Assembly: GCA_963738205.1 (NCBI GenBank)
Contig: CAVTVQ010000007.1
Span: 620,001-684,000 of the forward strand
DNA from: DATFQE01 sp963738205
GTDB taxonomy: Bacteria > Actinomycetota > Thermoleophilia > Gaiellales > Gaiellaceae
Direction of reading: 5' to 3'
Length of the DNA: 64,000 nucleotides
Position numbers and translations under genes: made by a program. The first letter of the stretch is position 1, and each line of letters begins with the position of its first letter. Below are positions 50,113 through 58,584 of this stretch, piece by piece. The notes beneath the pieces are model-generated. The model did no database searches. It was not told the origin of the DNA and saw only the letters and a list, made by a program, of their open reading frames with translations.

Positions 50113-50748
50113 CTAGTAGCCCGCCCCCTCCGCGGCCGCCGCCGCGCCGACGGCATCGTCTCCGCCCGAGCCGACCCCCAGCCGGTCGCGCCGCTGCTGC
50201 GCGTCCGGCGCGAGCAGCCGCAGCAGCAGCTCGAGGTTGAACTTGGCGTCGTCGAAGGTGGGATCGAGGCGCAGCGCCCGCCGGAACTCCGAGGTGGCCC
50301 TGCGCAGCAGGGTGGGCCCGTTCTGCGGGTCGCCGACCGCCTCTTCGTAGGCGAGGATCGCCGAGAAGTTCGCGAGCCGCGACGACTGCTTCGGCGTGAG
50401 CTCCTCGGTCTCCGCACTCGCGAGCGCGGCCTGCGTGTCGGCGCGCGACGAGGTTCGCGACGGGTCGTACTGGATGTTGGCGCGCGCGCGGCTGAGCTGG
50501 AACCGCAGCGCCGCCTGCCGCCACGCGAGATCGTCGTTCAGCTTCAGGATCGACCTCAGGCGGGGTGTCCGGCCCTCGACCTTCCACAGGCCACGGGCGT
50601 CGGGCGAGACGCGGAACCGGAGGTCGTCCTGCTTCATGGTCGACGACGCCCCGAGCACGTCGCCCGCGAACAGCGCCAGCGCGGCGGCGAGCGCGATGGC
50701 GGCCAGGCCGGCGGCGATCCTGAGCCCGAGCAGGACGCGCCGCCTCAC
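50113..50748 (-). CDS. Membrane-anchored TPR-like protein
   Basis: 211 residues from GTG 50748, in a GTGA overlap with the upstream VWA gene; longer frames are shadow. N-terminal span RIAAGLAAIALAAALALFAG (about 8-27), a soluble region rich in Arg/Ala helices (LAWRQAALRFQLSRARANI), one TPR-like helix pair (LLRRATSEFRRALRLDPTFDDAKFNLELLLRLL) and an Ala/Gly-rich tail. It occupies the position of the TPR protein BatE/BatC in Bat operons, and probably serves as a scaffold. Confidence 0.7.
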   Translation of the reverse strand: MRRRVLLGLRIAAGLAAIALAAALALFAGDVLGASSTMKQDDLRFRVSPDARGLWKVEGRTPRLRSILKLNDDLAWRQAALRFQLSRARANIQYDPSRTSSRADTQAALASAETEELTPKQSSRLANFSAILAYEEAVGDPQNGPTLLRRATSEFRRALRLDPTFDDAKFNLELLLRLLAPDAQQRRDRLGVGSGGDDAVGAAAAAEGAGY

Positions 50749-51710
50749 GCTGCGGCCTCCTCGCCGCGGACGAGCCGCCGCCAGCTGAGCCGGCCGCACA
50801 GGTGCTCGTTGACGGCGAGCAGGAGCAGGATCAGGCCGGATACACCGACGAGCGCCCACGGGAAGTCCGAGCTGCCGCCGCGTGTCCGCTCGCGTGTGAC
50901 CGCATCGCGCTTGTGCTGCAGCTCGGGCCGGGTGACGAACGTCTCGTCGCCGAGGATCCGGCGGAAGAGCTCACGGTCGTCCTGCGCCGGCCGGAGGCCG
51001 ACGACTCGCAGCGGGATGTTCTCCTGCTCGAACGAGATCAGCGTCTGCGTGAGGTTGGGCACGTCGAAGAGCGAGTCGTCCAGGTCGCTGATCAGCAGGA
51101 TGCCGAGCCCCGCCTTCCCCTCGCGCTGGAGGATCTGGCGTGCGGTCTCGAGCCCGCGGGAGATCCGCGTGCCGGACCGGAACGACCCCGACCACGGGTT
51201 CACGCGGCTGCCGCCCCTGCTCGCCGCCTCGACGAGCCGGTTGTACTCCGCCCACGGCGTGTCCTCGGGCACCTGGTACGTCCCGACCGGACAGGGTCGC
51301 GAGCCGCGCCGGATGCACGGGTACAGCCGGACGTTCCCGAAGTAGCGCATGAACGGCTTCATCTCGGTGTACGGGGTTCCGGGCGGAACGACCTCGTACG
51401 CCGTGTCGGAGAAGACCACGAGCCCGAAGGACTGGCGCGTCTCCTGCACGTAGCGGAGCGCGCGTGCGGTACGCAGGTGCGGCGTCGACCCGATGCTCGC
51501 GGACAGGTCGAGCACGATCACGCCGCCCTCGCCGCCGGGGATCAGCGCGGCGCCCGCGATCGCGTCGTCGTTCCGCACGATCATGAAGGCGCCGGCCAGC
51601 AGTGCAAGCAGCGCGAGCGCAAGCGCGATGCGGATCACCGCCGTGCGCAGCAGCGCCAGACGGAGCTCGCGCAGGTCCGCGAGCGGGATCGCCCGGGGGT
51701 TCGCGGCCAT
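50745..51710 (-). CDS. VWA-domain membrane protein, second
   Basis: 321 residues, ATG 51710, overlapping both neighbours by four bases. N-terminal span (RTAVIRIALALALLALLAGAFMI, about 23-45), VWA domain starting GGVIVLDLSASIGST (about 63, MIDAS DxSxS), later ISDLDDSLFDVP, and a C-terminal span (WALVGVSGLILLLLAVNEHL). Its surface face carries a Cys pair (YPCIRRGSRPCP). Together with the other VWA protein it likely forms the effector pair of the operon. Confidence 0.8.
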   Translation of the reverse strand: MAANPRAIPLADLRELRLALLRTAVIRIALALALLALLAGAFMIVRNDDAIAGAALIPGGEGGVIVLDLSASIGSTPHLRTARALRYVQETRQSFGLVVFSDTAYEVVPPGTPYTEMKPFMRYFGNVRLYPCIRRGSRPCPVGTYQVPEDTPWAEYNRLVEAASRGGSRVNPWSGSFRSGTRISRGLETARQILQREGKAGLGILLISDLDDSLFDVPNLTQTLISFEQENIPLRVVGLRPAQDDRELFRRILGDETFVTRPELQHKRDAVTRERTRGGSSDFPWALVGVSGLILLLLAVNEHLCGRLSWRRLVRGEEAAA

Positions 51711-52630
51711 CAGCGTCTCCTGCTCTCGGAGATGACCTTCTCGACGTCCTCGGACAGACCGCCGATGTCATCCTCGACGGGCGGCGGCTCCGCCCAGGCG
51801 AGCCCGCGGGACTGTCGTGCGAGCTCGTCGCTGTCCGCGCGGCCGAGCTCGCTCGCGAGCCGCTCGAGCGCCGGGCGCAGATCCTGTGTCTGCCCGTCCG
51901 GGGTGATCTCGCGCACGTGGGCGAGCGCCCTCTCGAGGTCGGTGCGCCGCCGGGCCCGACGCGCCTCGAGCCGGCGCTGGACGACCCCGAGCGGAATGAG
52001 CGGCACGAGCAGGACGAGCGCCCCGAGCACGAGCAGGCCGGCCGCGCCGAGCGCCACCACGGCGAGGAGCGTCGGCGAGACCCGGTAGGTCGGCGCCGGC
52101 GTCTCGCGCGCGTCGGCCCGGAAAGCCGGCTCGTTCGTGTTGGCGCCGCCGAGGCGCGAGCTCCCGGTGAGCGTCGCCAGCCGCACCCGCGTGGTCTGGC
52201 GCTCGCCGATCTCGGTCACGACGTAAGAGACGCGCAGCTCGGGAAGCTCGTACGTGCGGCCGTCCTCGCGCGGCAGGCACTGGCCGCCGCGCCGGCAGGT
52301 CAGCGGGTACGTGAAGACGAGGTGCGTCGTGTCACCGAGGTCCTCCTCCTCACGCGTCCGCTCACCCTCGACGCGGAACGGGTTGAAGTTCTCCGCGACC
52401 CGGACGGTCTCCGGTTTGACGAACGCACGGTCGAGCAGGACGTCGACGCGGGCCGTGAGGCGGTCGCCGAAGAGATGCTCGTGCGGCGACACGTCCGCGC
52501 GGACGGCGATCAGGTCGGACGTCAGCACCGGGCCCTTGACCGCGTTGTCGTCGCGGAGGATGGAGATCGCAGCCACGGTGGCCGCCCCGACGAGCAGGGC
52601 GACCGCGAGCCAGGCGAGCGTCCGTATCAA
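51710..52630 (-). CDS. BatD-like membrane protein
   Basis: 306 residues from TTG 52630, in a TTGA overlap with the DUF58 gene. N-terminal span (LAWLAVALLVGAATVAAISIL), an extracytoplasmic beta-rich domain (RLTARVDVLLDRAFVKPETVRV, TTHLVFTYPLTCRRGGQC with a Cys pair, YELPELRVSYVV), a second span (LLAVVALGAAGLLVLGALVLLVPLIPLG, about 190-217) and a cytoplasmic Arg/Glu helix region. It occupies the BatD position; similarity is by layout rather than clear motifs. Confidence 0.65.
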   Translation of the reverse strand: MIRTLAWLAVALLVGAATVAAISILRDDNAVKGPVLTSDLIAVRADVSPHEHLFGDRLTARVDVLLDRAFVKPETVRVAENFNPFRVEGERTREEEDLGDTTHLVFTYPLTCRRGGQCLPREDGRTYELPELRVSYVVTEIGERQTTRVRLATLTGSSRLGGANTNEPAFRADARETPAPTYRVSPTLLAVVALGAAGLLVLGALVLLVPLIPLGVVQRRLEARRARRRTDLERALAHVREITPDGQTQDLRPALERLASELGRADSDELARQSRGLAWAEPPPVEDDIGGLSEDVEKVISESRRR

Positions 52631-53559
52631 TTCAGGCGCACTCCCACGCCGTACATGCGCTGCTCCGCCCAGGCCAGGAACGCGCGGAAGATCTCGTCCG
52701 GATCCGTGCTGGAGAGCAGCACCGGCTCCACGCCGTAGGCCGTGAACCGCGCCAGCAGCGCTTCGATCCGATCCTCGTTGCGACGGCGGCGCTCAGCCGC
52801 CTCGCGGCGGGACAGGCGCAGCAGCTTCATCCGGCCCGAGGCCGGGTCGAGCACGGGCACGACGACCGCGCCGACTGGCGGGAAGCTCTGCTCCCAGACG
52901 GGATCCTGGATCACGACGGGCACGATGTCCCAGGGCATCTCGAGCACCTCGGCCCAGGCCTCGTCGTCGAGCGGCTGGATGAAGTCCGAGAGCAGGAAGA
53001 CGAACGTCCCGGCCGGGAGCGCCCGCCTGGAGTCGATCAGGTGGTGGATCGCCAGGCTGACGTTGTCCTCGCCTGCACGGAACGTCGGGTGCTGGAGGTG
53101 GCTCTCCTTCGTGCGCCAGAAGTCCCGCTGCGAGTGCGGCGCGCGCCAGAACGGCTCGGCGCCGCCCTCCGCAAAGTCGAGGTAGCCGAGCAGACCCCGG
53201 GCGCGCTGCGCGCTGTCGGCGATCAGCCTGCCGGCCTCGCGCATCACCGTCGGCTTCGAGAGCCAGGGCAGATCGTCGGGAAAGAGCTCCATCTCGGGCC
53301 GCCGGTCGCACACGAGCACGACACGCGGCGCCTCTTCTGCGTAGTGCTCGCGCACGAGGAACTCGTCGCTCGAGCGCGCCGCCGAGAGCTTCGCGGAGGC
53401 GTTCCAGTCGATCGTCCGCATGTCGTCCCCGGGGTGGTACGGCCGCGAACCGGCGACGTCCGAGCCCGTCATCCGCCGCGCGCTCTGCAGCGATCCGAAG
53501 GCCAGGCCGACGAGGCGGCGGCGCGTCACGAGCGGGAACGTCAGCTCGCTGTCGGCCAC
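52627..53559 (-). CDS. DUF58 domain protein
   Basis: 310 residues, start at 53559. It carries the DUF58 hallmark GSDVAGSRPYHPGDDMRTIDWNASAKL (about 33-58) and VLVCDRRPEME, followed by a degenerate VWA-like region. DUF58 proteins are the constant cytosolic partners of MoxR ATPases. Second gene of the moxR operon, starting nine bases after moxR and overlapping the next by four. Confidence 0.87.
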   Translation of the reverse strand: MADSELTFPLVTRRRLVGLAFGSLQSARRMTGSDVAGSRPYHPGDDMRTIDWNASAKLSAARSSDEFLVREHYAEEAPRVVLVCDRRPEMELFPDDLPWLSKPTVMREAGRLIADSAQRARGLLGYLDFAEGGAEPFWRAPHSQRDFWRTKESHLQHPTFRAGEDNVSLAIHHLIDSRRALPAGTFVFLLSDFIQPLDDEAWAEVLEMPWDIVPVVIQDPVWEQSFPPVGAVVVPVLDPASGRMKLLRLSRREAAERRRRNEDRIEALLARFTAYGVEPVLLSSTDPDEIFRAFLAWAEQRMYGVGVRLN

Positions 53560-53568
53560 GGCAGGTCG

Positions 53569-54618
53569 CTAGTGGGCCGGTGGGGTCTCGAGCGGGAGGA
53601 CCTCGCCGCCGAGCCGCGCCTCGGGCTTCGGGGCGAGGTCGAGACACGCAGCTTTGAAGTCGGCCATCGTCCGCTCCCGGCCGAGCTTGCGCACCTCGAC
53701 GAGGAAGGTCGGTGTGAACAGCACGCGGTGGCCGATCACGGGGAGGAACAGCGCCTCGACGTCCTCGGGCACGACGTAGTCGCGGCCGTTCAGCAGCGCC
53801 CAGGCGCGCGCCGCCCGTTCGAGCGCGAGCGTCCCGCGGACCGACGCGCCGATCGCCACCGAGTCGAGCCCGCGCGTCGCGCGGACGACCTCGACCACCC
53901 AGTGCTGGATGATGTCGTCGACGTAGACCTCCTCGACCGCGTCCTGGAGCGCCTTCACCTCGTCGAGCGTGAGCGCCGACTCCATGCGCCCGAGCGGGTG
54001 GCCGTGGCGTTGGTCACGGATGATGTCGAGCTCGTCTTCGGCGCCCGGATACCCGAGGGCGGTCTTGAGCAGGAAGCGGTCGAGCTGCGCCTCGGGCAGC
54101 GGGAACGTCCCCTCGAGCTCGATCGGGTTCTGCGTGGCAAGCACGAGGAAGGGGTCGGGCAGCGTGCGCGTGACCCCGTCGACCGTCACCTGGCGCTCCG
54201 CCATCGCCTCCAGCAGCGCCGACTGCGTCTTCGGCATCGCGCGGTTGATCTCGTCGACGAGCACGACGTTCGCGAAGATCGGGCCGGGGCGAAACTCGAA
54301 ATCCCGTTCGCGCTGGTCGTAGATCGACAGGCCCGTGACGTCCGTGGGCTGGAGGTCTGGTGTGCACTGGATGCGCGACGGCACCGCCTCCTCGACCGTC
54401 TGCGCGATCGCGCGCGCCAGAACGGTCTTGGCGGTGCCCGGGACGTCCTCGAGCAGCACGTGCCCCTGACAGATCATTGCAGCCAGGACGAGGCGGATCT
54501 CCTCGCGCTTTCCCCGCACCGCGATCTCGATGTTGTCGAGGAAACGCTCGGCACTGCGCGCGGCAGCCTCGAGCTCCGGCTTGCTCTGTCTCCCCGCAGC
54601 CTCGGTGGTGCCGCTCAC
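53569..54618 (-). CDS. MoxR-family AAA+ ATPase
   Basis: 349 residues from GTG 54618 (TTG 54627 also possible). AAA_3 features: Walker A EDVPGTAKT (GxxxxAKT, about 57), Walker B VVLVDEINRAMPKTQSALLEAM (about 118), the motif ATQNPIELEGTFPLPEAQLDRFLLK (about 155) and the AAA-lid region with DVEALFLPVIGHRV. MoxR ATPases act as chaperones that insert metals or assemble VWA-containing partners. First gene of the moxR-DUF58-BatD-VWA-TPR-VWA operon. Confidence 0.92.
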   Translation of the reverse strand: MSGTTEAAGRQSKPELEAAARSAERFLDNIEIAVRGKREEIRLVLAAMICQGHVLLEDVPGTAKTVLARAIAQTVEEAVPSRIQCTPDLQPTDVTGLSIYDQRERDFEFRPGPIFANVVLVDEINRAMPKTQSALLEAMAERQVTVDGVTRTLPDPFLVLATQNPIELEGTFPLPEAQLDRFLLKTALGYPGAEDELDIIRDQRHGHPLGRMESALTLDEVKALQDAVEEVYVDDIIQHWVVEVVRATRGLDSVAIGASVRGTLALERAARAWALLNGRDYVVPEDVEALFLPVIGHRVLFTPTFLVEVRKLGRERTMADFKAACLDLAPKPEARLGGEVLPLETPPAH

Positions 54619-54659
54619 GACGGCCAAGTGTAGGGGGCGATATCGAAGCGCGACAAGGC

Positions 54660-55580
54660 TCAGATGTTGAAGCGCACGTTAAGGACGTCGCCATCGGAGA
54701 CGACGTAGGTCTTGCCCTCCAGACGCTGGAGGCCCTGCGCCGCTGCCTTCGCGTGCGAGCCGAGCCGCACGAGATCGTCCCAGCGGATCACCTCGGCGCG
54801 GATGAATCCGCGCGCGATGTCGGAGTGGATGGTCTCGGCGGCGTCGAGCGCCGTCTGGCCGCGGCGAAGTGTCCAGGCTCGCGTCTCCGTGTCACCCGCC
54901 GTGATGAACGTGATCAGATCGAGCGCCTCCGCGAGCCGCCTGGCGACCTCCGCGAGCGCCGACGGCTTGCCGTCCCTGAACGCGGCCGCCTCCTCCTCCG
55001 GGAGCTCCCGCAGCTCCAGCTCCAGCTTGGCGTCGAGCCCCAGAGGGCCGTTGACGATCGGGATCAGCGGCTTGGTCGTGAGCGGCTCGAGCTCCGGCGG
55101 AAGCTCGCCCGCGTCGGCCAGCGAGCCGCCCGCATCCACATGGGCGAGCAGCTCCTCGACCCTTGTCACCTCGGCGCGCTTGGCCGGCTCGCCGGACTTC
55201 GCCTCCTTCCTGACCCGTTCGAGGCGCCGCTCCACGTGGTCCCGGTCGGCGACCTGGAGCTCGAGCTTCAGCGTCTCGAGGTCGTGTTCGGGATCGGCGT
55301 TGGCGGAGAAGCCGTCGAGCACCGCGAGAATGGCGTCGGCCTGGCGTAGGTTGCCCAGCAGCTGGGCCCCCGTGCCCGGGACGTCCAGGACGCGGACGGA
55401 GGCGGGCGTGGTCTTTGCCGAGCCGATCACGCCGGAGACCTGGTCGAGCCGGTCGTCCGCGATCGAGGCCATGCCGACGTGCTCCTTGCCGTACTCGGTC
55501 GCGCCCGCGCCGGTGAGGGCGTTGAACAGCGTCGTCTTGCCGGACCCGGGCAGCCCGACGATGCCCACGGCGAGCGCCAT
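54660..55580 (-). CDS. YchF/Obg-type GTPase-like protein, divergent
   Basis: 306 residues, ATG 55580. P-loop GLPGSGKTTLFNALT (9-23; YchF usually has GLPNVGKST), G3 DVPGTGA, a coiled-coil insert (about 110-150), and a well-conserved C-terminal TGS/DUF933 domain (ALDLITFITAGDTETRAWTLRRGQTALDAAETIHSDIARGFIRAEVIRW, LEGKTYVVSDGDVLNVRFNI). The nucleotide-specificity motif is not the usual YchF N-x-x-E but NGPLG. About 55 residues shorter than YchF. It may be a second, specialised YchF paralogue; the nucleotide preference is unclear. Confidence 0.82.
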   Translation of the reverse strand: MALAVGIVGLPGSGKTTLFNALTGAGATEYGKEHVGMASIADDRLDQVSGVIGSAKTTPASVRVLDVPGTGAQLLGNLRQADAILAVLDGFSANADPEHDLETLKLELQVADRDHVERRLERVRKEAKSGEPAKRAEVTRVEELLAHVDAGGSLADAGELPPELEPLTTKPLIPIVNGPLGLDAKLELELRELPEEEAAAFRDGKPSALAEVARRLAEALDLITFITAGDTETRAWTLRRGQTALDAAETIHSDIARGFIRAEVIRWDDLVRLGSHAKAAAQGLQRLEGKTYVVSDGDVLNVRFNI

Positions 55581-55592
55581 TGTGCGGAGAGG

Positions 55593-56153
55593 TTAGACGC
55601 GTGAGACGTGCTTCTCGAGCGAAGCCAGGGCGCGGTGCTGGAGCGACTTCACGGCGCCCTCGCTCTTGCCGAGGATGTTTGCCACGTCGCCGTTCGCGAA
55701 GCTGAAGACGAACTTCAGCGTCAGCACCTGGCGCTGCTCGGGCGAGAGCCCTGCGATCAGGTCGAGCATGCTGGCGCGGCCGATCGAGTGGAGCGCATGG
55801 AACTCGGCCGAGGCTTCCTCGGAGCCGGCCGGCTCCGGCACGTCCTCCTCGGGCTGGACGCGCTTCGACGCGCGGAAGTGGTCGATCGCGAGGTTGTGCG
55901 CGATCCGGAACAGCCAGGCCGAGAACGGCACGGCCTTCCACTCGAAGCGACCGATCGCCTCGAGCATCTTCAGGAACGTCTGCGTCGTCAGGTCTTCGGC
56001 GTCGTGGCGGTTGCCGACGCTCATGTGGAGGTAGCTGTAGATGCGGTCGAAGTGGAGCAGGTAGAGCTCCTCGAGCGCGTCGCGGTCGCCGAGCTTCGCG
56101 CGCGCCACGAGATCGCGCACTTCCGCCGTCGCCGTGCCTCCACTGTGGGCCAT
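55593..56153 (-). CDS. ECF-type RNA polymerase sigma factor
   Basis: 186 residues, ATG 56153. Region 2: ALEELYLLHFDRIYSYLHMSVGNRHDAEDLTTQTFLKMLEAIGRFE and WLFRIAHNLAIDHFRASKR. Region 4: LSPEQRQVLTLKFVFSFANGDVANILGKSEGAVKSLQHRALASLEKHV. An acidic linker (PEEDVPEPAGSEEASAEF) separates them. No anti-sigma gene follows directly; the next gene, 12 bases downstream, is the YchF-like GTPase. Promoter specificity unknown. Confidence 0.9.
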   Translation of the reverse strand: MAHSGGTATAEVRDLVARAKLGDRDALEELYLLHFDRIYSYLHMSVGNRHDAEDLTTQTFLKMLEAIGRFEWKAVPFSAWLFRIAHNLAIDHFRASKRVQPEEDVPEPAGSEEASAEFHALHSIGRASMLDLIAGLSPEQRQVLTLKFVFSFANGDVANILGKSEGAVKSLQHRALASLEKHVSRV

Positions 56154-56206
56154 CTCAAGGGGATTGCCCCAGGTCAGCCGTTGCTAACCCGCTGCTCCAG
56201 GCTGAG

Positions 56207-56431
56207 CTAGCCGCCGAAGCCGAGACGGCTTTCGCGCAGCGACCGCTTCACGAAGACCACCTGGCGCAGGGCGACGGTGTAGGTGCCGTCCTCCGCCTCG
56301 AACCGATGCGCCCCGTCGCCGCCGTTGGCGAGCGCCCGCTCGAGCTCCTCGGCGACCGATACGGGGACGAGCGCGGCGACCCCCTGGCCGCCCTGGAAGC
56401 CGACCTCGATCCTGATTCGATCGTCAGCCAT
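56207..56431 (-). CDS. Small protein, DUF3107-like
   Basis: 74 residues, ATG 56431, overlapping the epimerase stop by eight bases. IRIEVGFQGGQGVAALVP, ELERALANGG, HRFEAEDGTYTVALRQVVFVKRSLRESRLGFGG; this order and the terminal R-x-G-F-G pattern match the DUF3107 type of actinobacterial small proteins. Function unknown. Co-transcribed with the methylmalonyl-CoA epimerase. Confidence 0.6.
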   Translation of the reverse strand: MADDRIRIEVGFQGGQGVAALVPVSVAEELERALANGGDGAHRFEAEDGTYTVALRQVVFVKRSLRESRLGFGG

Positions 56432-56828
56432 CTGACACCACCTCCGCGAGCACGCCGTGGACGGAATCCGGATGAACGAACGCGACCTGCAAACCGTACA
56501 GGCCGCGGCGCGGGTGCTCGTCGATCAGGTGCGCGCCCTCGCGCGCGAGGTGCTCGAGCGCCGTCGCGACGTCGTCCACCCAGTAGGCGACGTGGTGCAT
56601 GCCGGGGCCGCGCTTGGCGAGGAAGCGCCCGACGGGAGTCTCCTCGCCGAGTGCGCCGAGCAGCTCGACGCGGCTCTCGCCGACCTTGATGGCGATCGCC
56701 TCGACCCCCTGGGCGTCGAGCGTCTCGCGGTGCTCGAGCTCGGCGCCGAAGAGCCGCGAATAGGTGTCGAAGGCCTCCTCGAGATCGCTCACCGCGACGC
56801 CGAGGTGGTGAATCCGCCGGGCCGGCAC
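56424..56828 (-). CDS. mce: Methylmalonyl-CoA epimerase
   Basis: 134 residues, ATG 56828. Glyoxalase-fold protein with the metal ligands visible in IHHLGVAVSDLEEAF (His7), ESRVELLGALGEETPVGRFL (Glu), GMHHVAYWVDD (His) and the final Glu in GVLAEVVSDG, and a DDVATALEHLAREGAHLIDE region typical of the enzyme. It converts (S)- to (R)-methylmalonyl-CoA in propionate and odd-chain fatty acid metabolism; the mutase is not in this window. Confidence 0.92.
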   Translation of the reverse strand: MPARRIHHLGVAVSDLEEAFDTYSRLFGAELEHRETLDAQGVEAIAIKVGESRVELLGALGEETPVGRFLAKRGPGMHHVAYWVDDVATALEHLAREGAHLIDEHPRRGLYGLQVAFVHPDSVHGVLAEVVSDG

Positions 56829-56897
56829 GCGCCCGATGCTACCGAGGCCGTGGCTCCAAACCGCACGACTACTGGGGATCCCGGCCGCTCAGACGTA

Positions 56898-56918
56898 GGC
56901 AGCCTGCGTAACGATCGT
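56898..56918 (-). repeat. Short repeat, copy 2, 3' of the ftsH gene
   Basis: Matches 45375-45395 in 20 of 21 positions. On the minus strand it lies 30 bases after the stop of the FtsH gene, a position like that of copy 1. A degenerate third match (CAGCCTCGTAACAATCG) occurs at 14032-14048. Unknown role; the ACGATCGT half is palindromic. Confidence 0.5.
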
Positions 56919-56948
56919 CGCCGCGAAAGTGCGCCGGCTTCGTGACCG

Positions 56949-58565
56949 CTACGTGGTGAAGCGATGGCCGCCGACGCCGAAGCTGCCCGGCACGGTGGCC
57001 TGGACGGCGCGGACGGCGCCGACCGCCTCGGCCGCCCGCGACTCGGCCTCGACGTCGGAGAAGAGCTCCTGCAGCTCCTCGCGCACGAGCGTCTCCTTCT
57101 CCATCAGCGCCGCGGCGACGCGGTCGAGCGCGGGCCGGTGCTTCTGGAGCAGGCGCACGGCCTCGGAGTAGGAATGGTCCGTGAGGCGCGCCTGCTCGGT
57201 ATCGCGCATCCGCTTCGTCTCCTCTGAGAGCGCGTAGTTGTCGGCGCGCATCGTCCGCGAGGTGGCGACGTCGGACATGCCGAACTCGAAGACCATCGAC
57301 CGGGCGAGGTCGGTCACCTTCTGCAGGTCGTTGGCGGCCCCGTTGGTGACACGACCGAAGACGATCTGCTCGGCGGCGCGACCGGCGAGGACGATCTTCA
57401 TGTAGTCGACGAACTCCTCCTTGGTGTGGAGGTAGCGATCCTCCTCCGGAAGGTGGAGCGTGTACCCGAGCGCCTGGCCGCGGGAAACGATGGTCGCCTT
57501 CTGGACGGGGAAGGCGTCACCCATCAGATGCGACATCAACGCGTGGCCGCCCTCGTGGAAGGCGAGAATCCGACGTTCCTTCTCGGACACGACCTTGCGC
57601 TGCTGCAGGCCGGCCACGATCCGCTCCATCGCCGCCTCGAAATGGCGGGCGTGGATCAGCTTGCAATTCTCACGGCCGGCGAAGATCGCGGCCTCGTTGC
57701 AGATGTTCGCGAGGTCGGCGCCGGTGAGGCCCGCCGTCTGGCGAGCGACCGAGGAGAGCTCGACATCGGGCGCGAGCGGCTTCCCGCGCGTGTGCACGCC
57801 CAGGATCTCCTCGCGGCCGGCGAGGTCGGGCGGCGAGACGAGCACCTGCCGGTCGAAGCGACCGGGACGAAGCAGTGCCGGGTCGAGGTCCTGGAGGCGG
57901 TTGGAGGCGCCCATGACCACGACCTGGTCGTGCGTGCCGAAGCCGTCCAGCTCCACGAGCAGCTGGTTGAGCGTCTGGTCGTGCTCGCGGTTGAAGCCGT
58001 GGCCGGAGCGGGCCATGCCGATGGCATCGAGCTCGTCGATGAAGATGATTGCGGGCGCGTTCTTGCGCGCCTGGTCGAAGAGCTTGCGGATGCGGGCAGC
58101 GCCGAGGCCGGCGAACATCTCGACGAAGGCGGAGGCGCTCTGCGAGTAGAACTTCGCGCCCGACTCCCGTGCGACGGCCTTGGCCAGCAACGTCTTGCCG
58201 GTGCCGGGCGGGCCGTAGAGCAGCATGCCCTTGGGCACGCGGGCGCCGAGCTTGCCGAAGCGGCCGGGGTCGCGCAGGAACTCGACGATCTCGAGCATCT
58301 CCTCCTTGGCTTCCTGCAGACCGGCCACGTCCTCCCAGCGCACGGACGACGAGGAATCCGGCTCGATCTGCTTCGGCTTGACGCGCGGCATCAAGGCCAC
58401 CGTGCGCCAGAGCAGGTAGATGATCAGCCCGAAGAAGACGAGCGGGAGCCACGTCAGCGCCAACCCGGGCAGGTCGCTGATGAAGTTGGCGACGGCGTCG
58501 ACCACGTCCCGCTCATCGGCAGTGTCGACCCGAACCTGAAGGGTGACCGAATTTGCCCTGCTCAA
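56949..58565 (-). CDS. ftsH: FtsH-type AAA+ membrane metalloprotease, short N-terminus
   Basis: 538 residues from TTG 58565 (a GTG near codon 21 is possible). One clear membrane span (about 33-58) instead of two, then AAA+ domain: Walker A GPPGTGKT (118-125), pore FVEMFAGLG (about 148), Walker B IIFIDELDAIG, SRH ASNRLQDLDPALLRPGRFDRQ. M41 protease: HEGGH (337-341) and the third zinc ligand in NDLQKVTDLA (Asp413). It degrades membrane and soluble proteins. It is shorter than typical FtsH (about 610-650), lacking most of the extracytoplasmic domain, and may be a second FtsH-like paralogue. Confidence 0.88.
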   Translation of the reverse strand: MSRANSVTLQVRVDTADERDVVDAVANFISDLPGLALTWLPLVFFGLIIYLLWRTVALMPRVKPKQIEPDSSSSVRWEDVAGLQEAKEEMLEIVEFLRDPGRFGKLGARVPKGMLLYGPPGTGKTLLAKAVARESGAKFYSQSASAFVEMFAGLGAARIRKLFDQARKNAPAIIFIDELDAIGMARSGHGFNREHDQTLNQLLVELDGFGTHDQVVVMGASNRLQDLDPALLRPGRFDRQVLVSPPDLAGREEILGVHTRGKPLAPDVELSSVARQTAGLTGADLANICNEAAIFAGRENCKLIHARHFEAAMERIVAGLQQRKVVSEKERRILAFHEGGHALMSHLMGDAFPVQKATIVSRGQALGYTLHLPEEDRYLHTKEEFVDYMKIVLAGRAAEQIVFGRVTNGAANDLQKVTDLARSMVFEFGMSDVATSRTMRADNYALSEETKRMRDTEQARLTDHSYSEAVRLLQKHRPALDRVAAALMEKETLVREELQELFSDVEAESRAAEAVGAVRAVQATVPGSFGVGGHRFTT

Positions 58566-58584
58566 CGGCTCTTAGACTGGTGGC

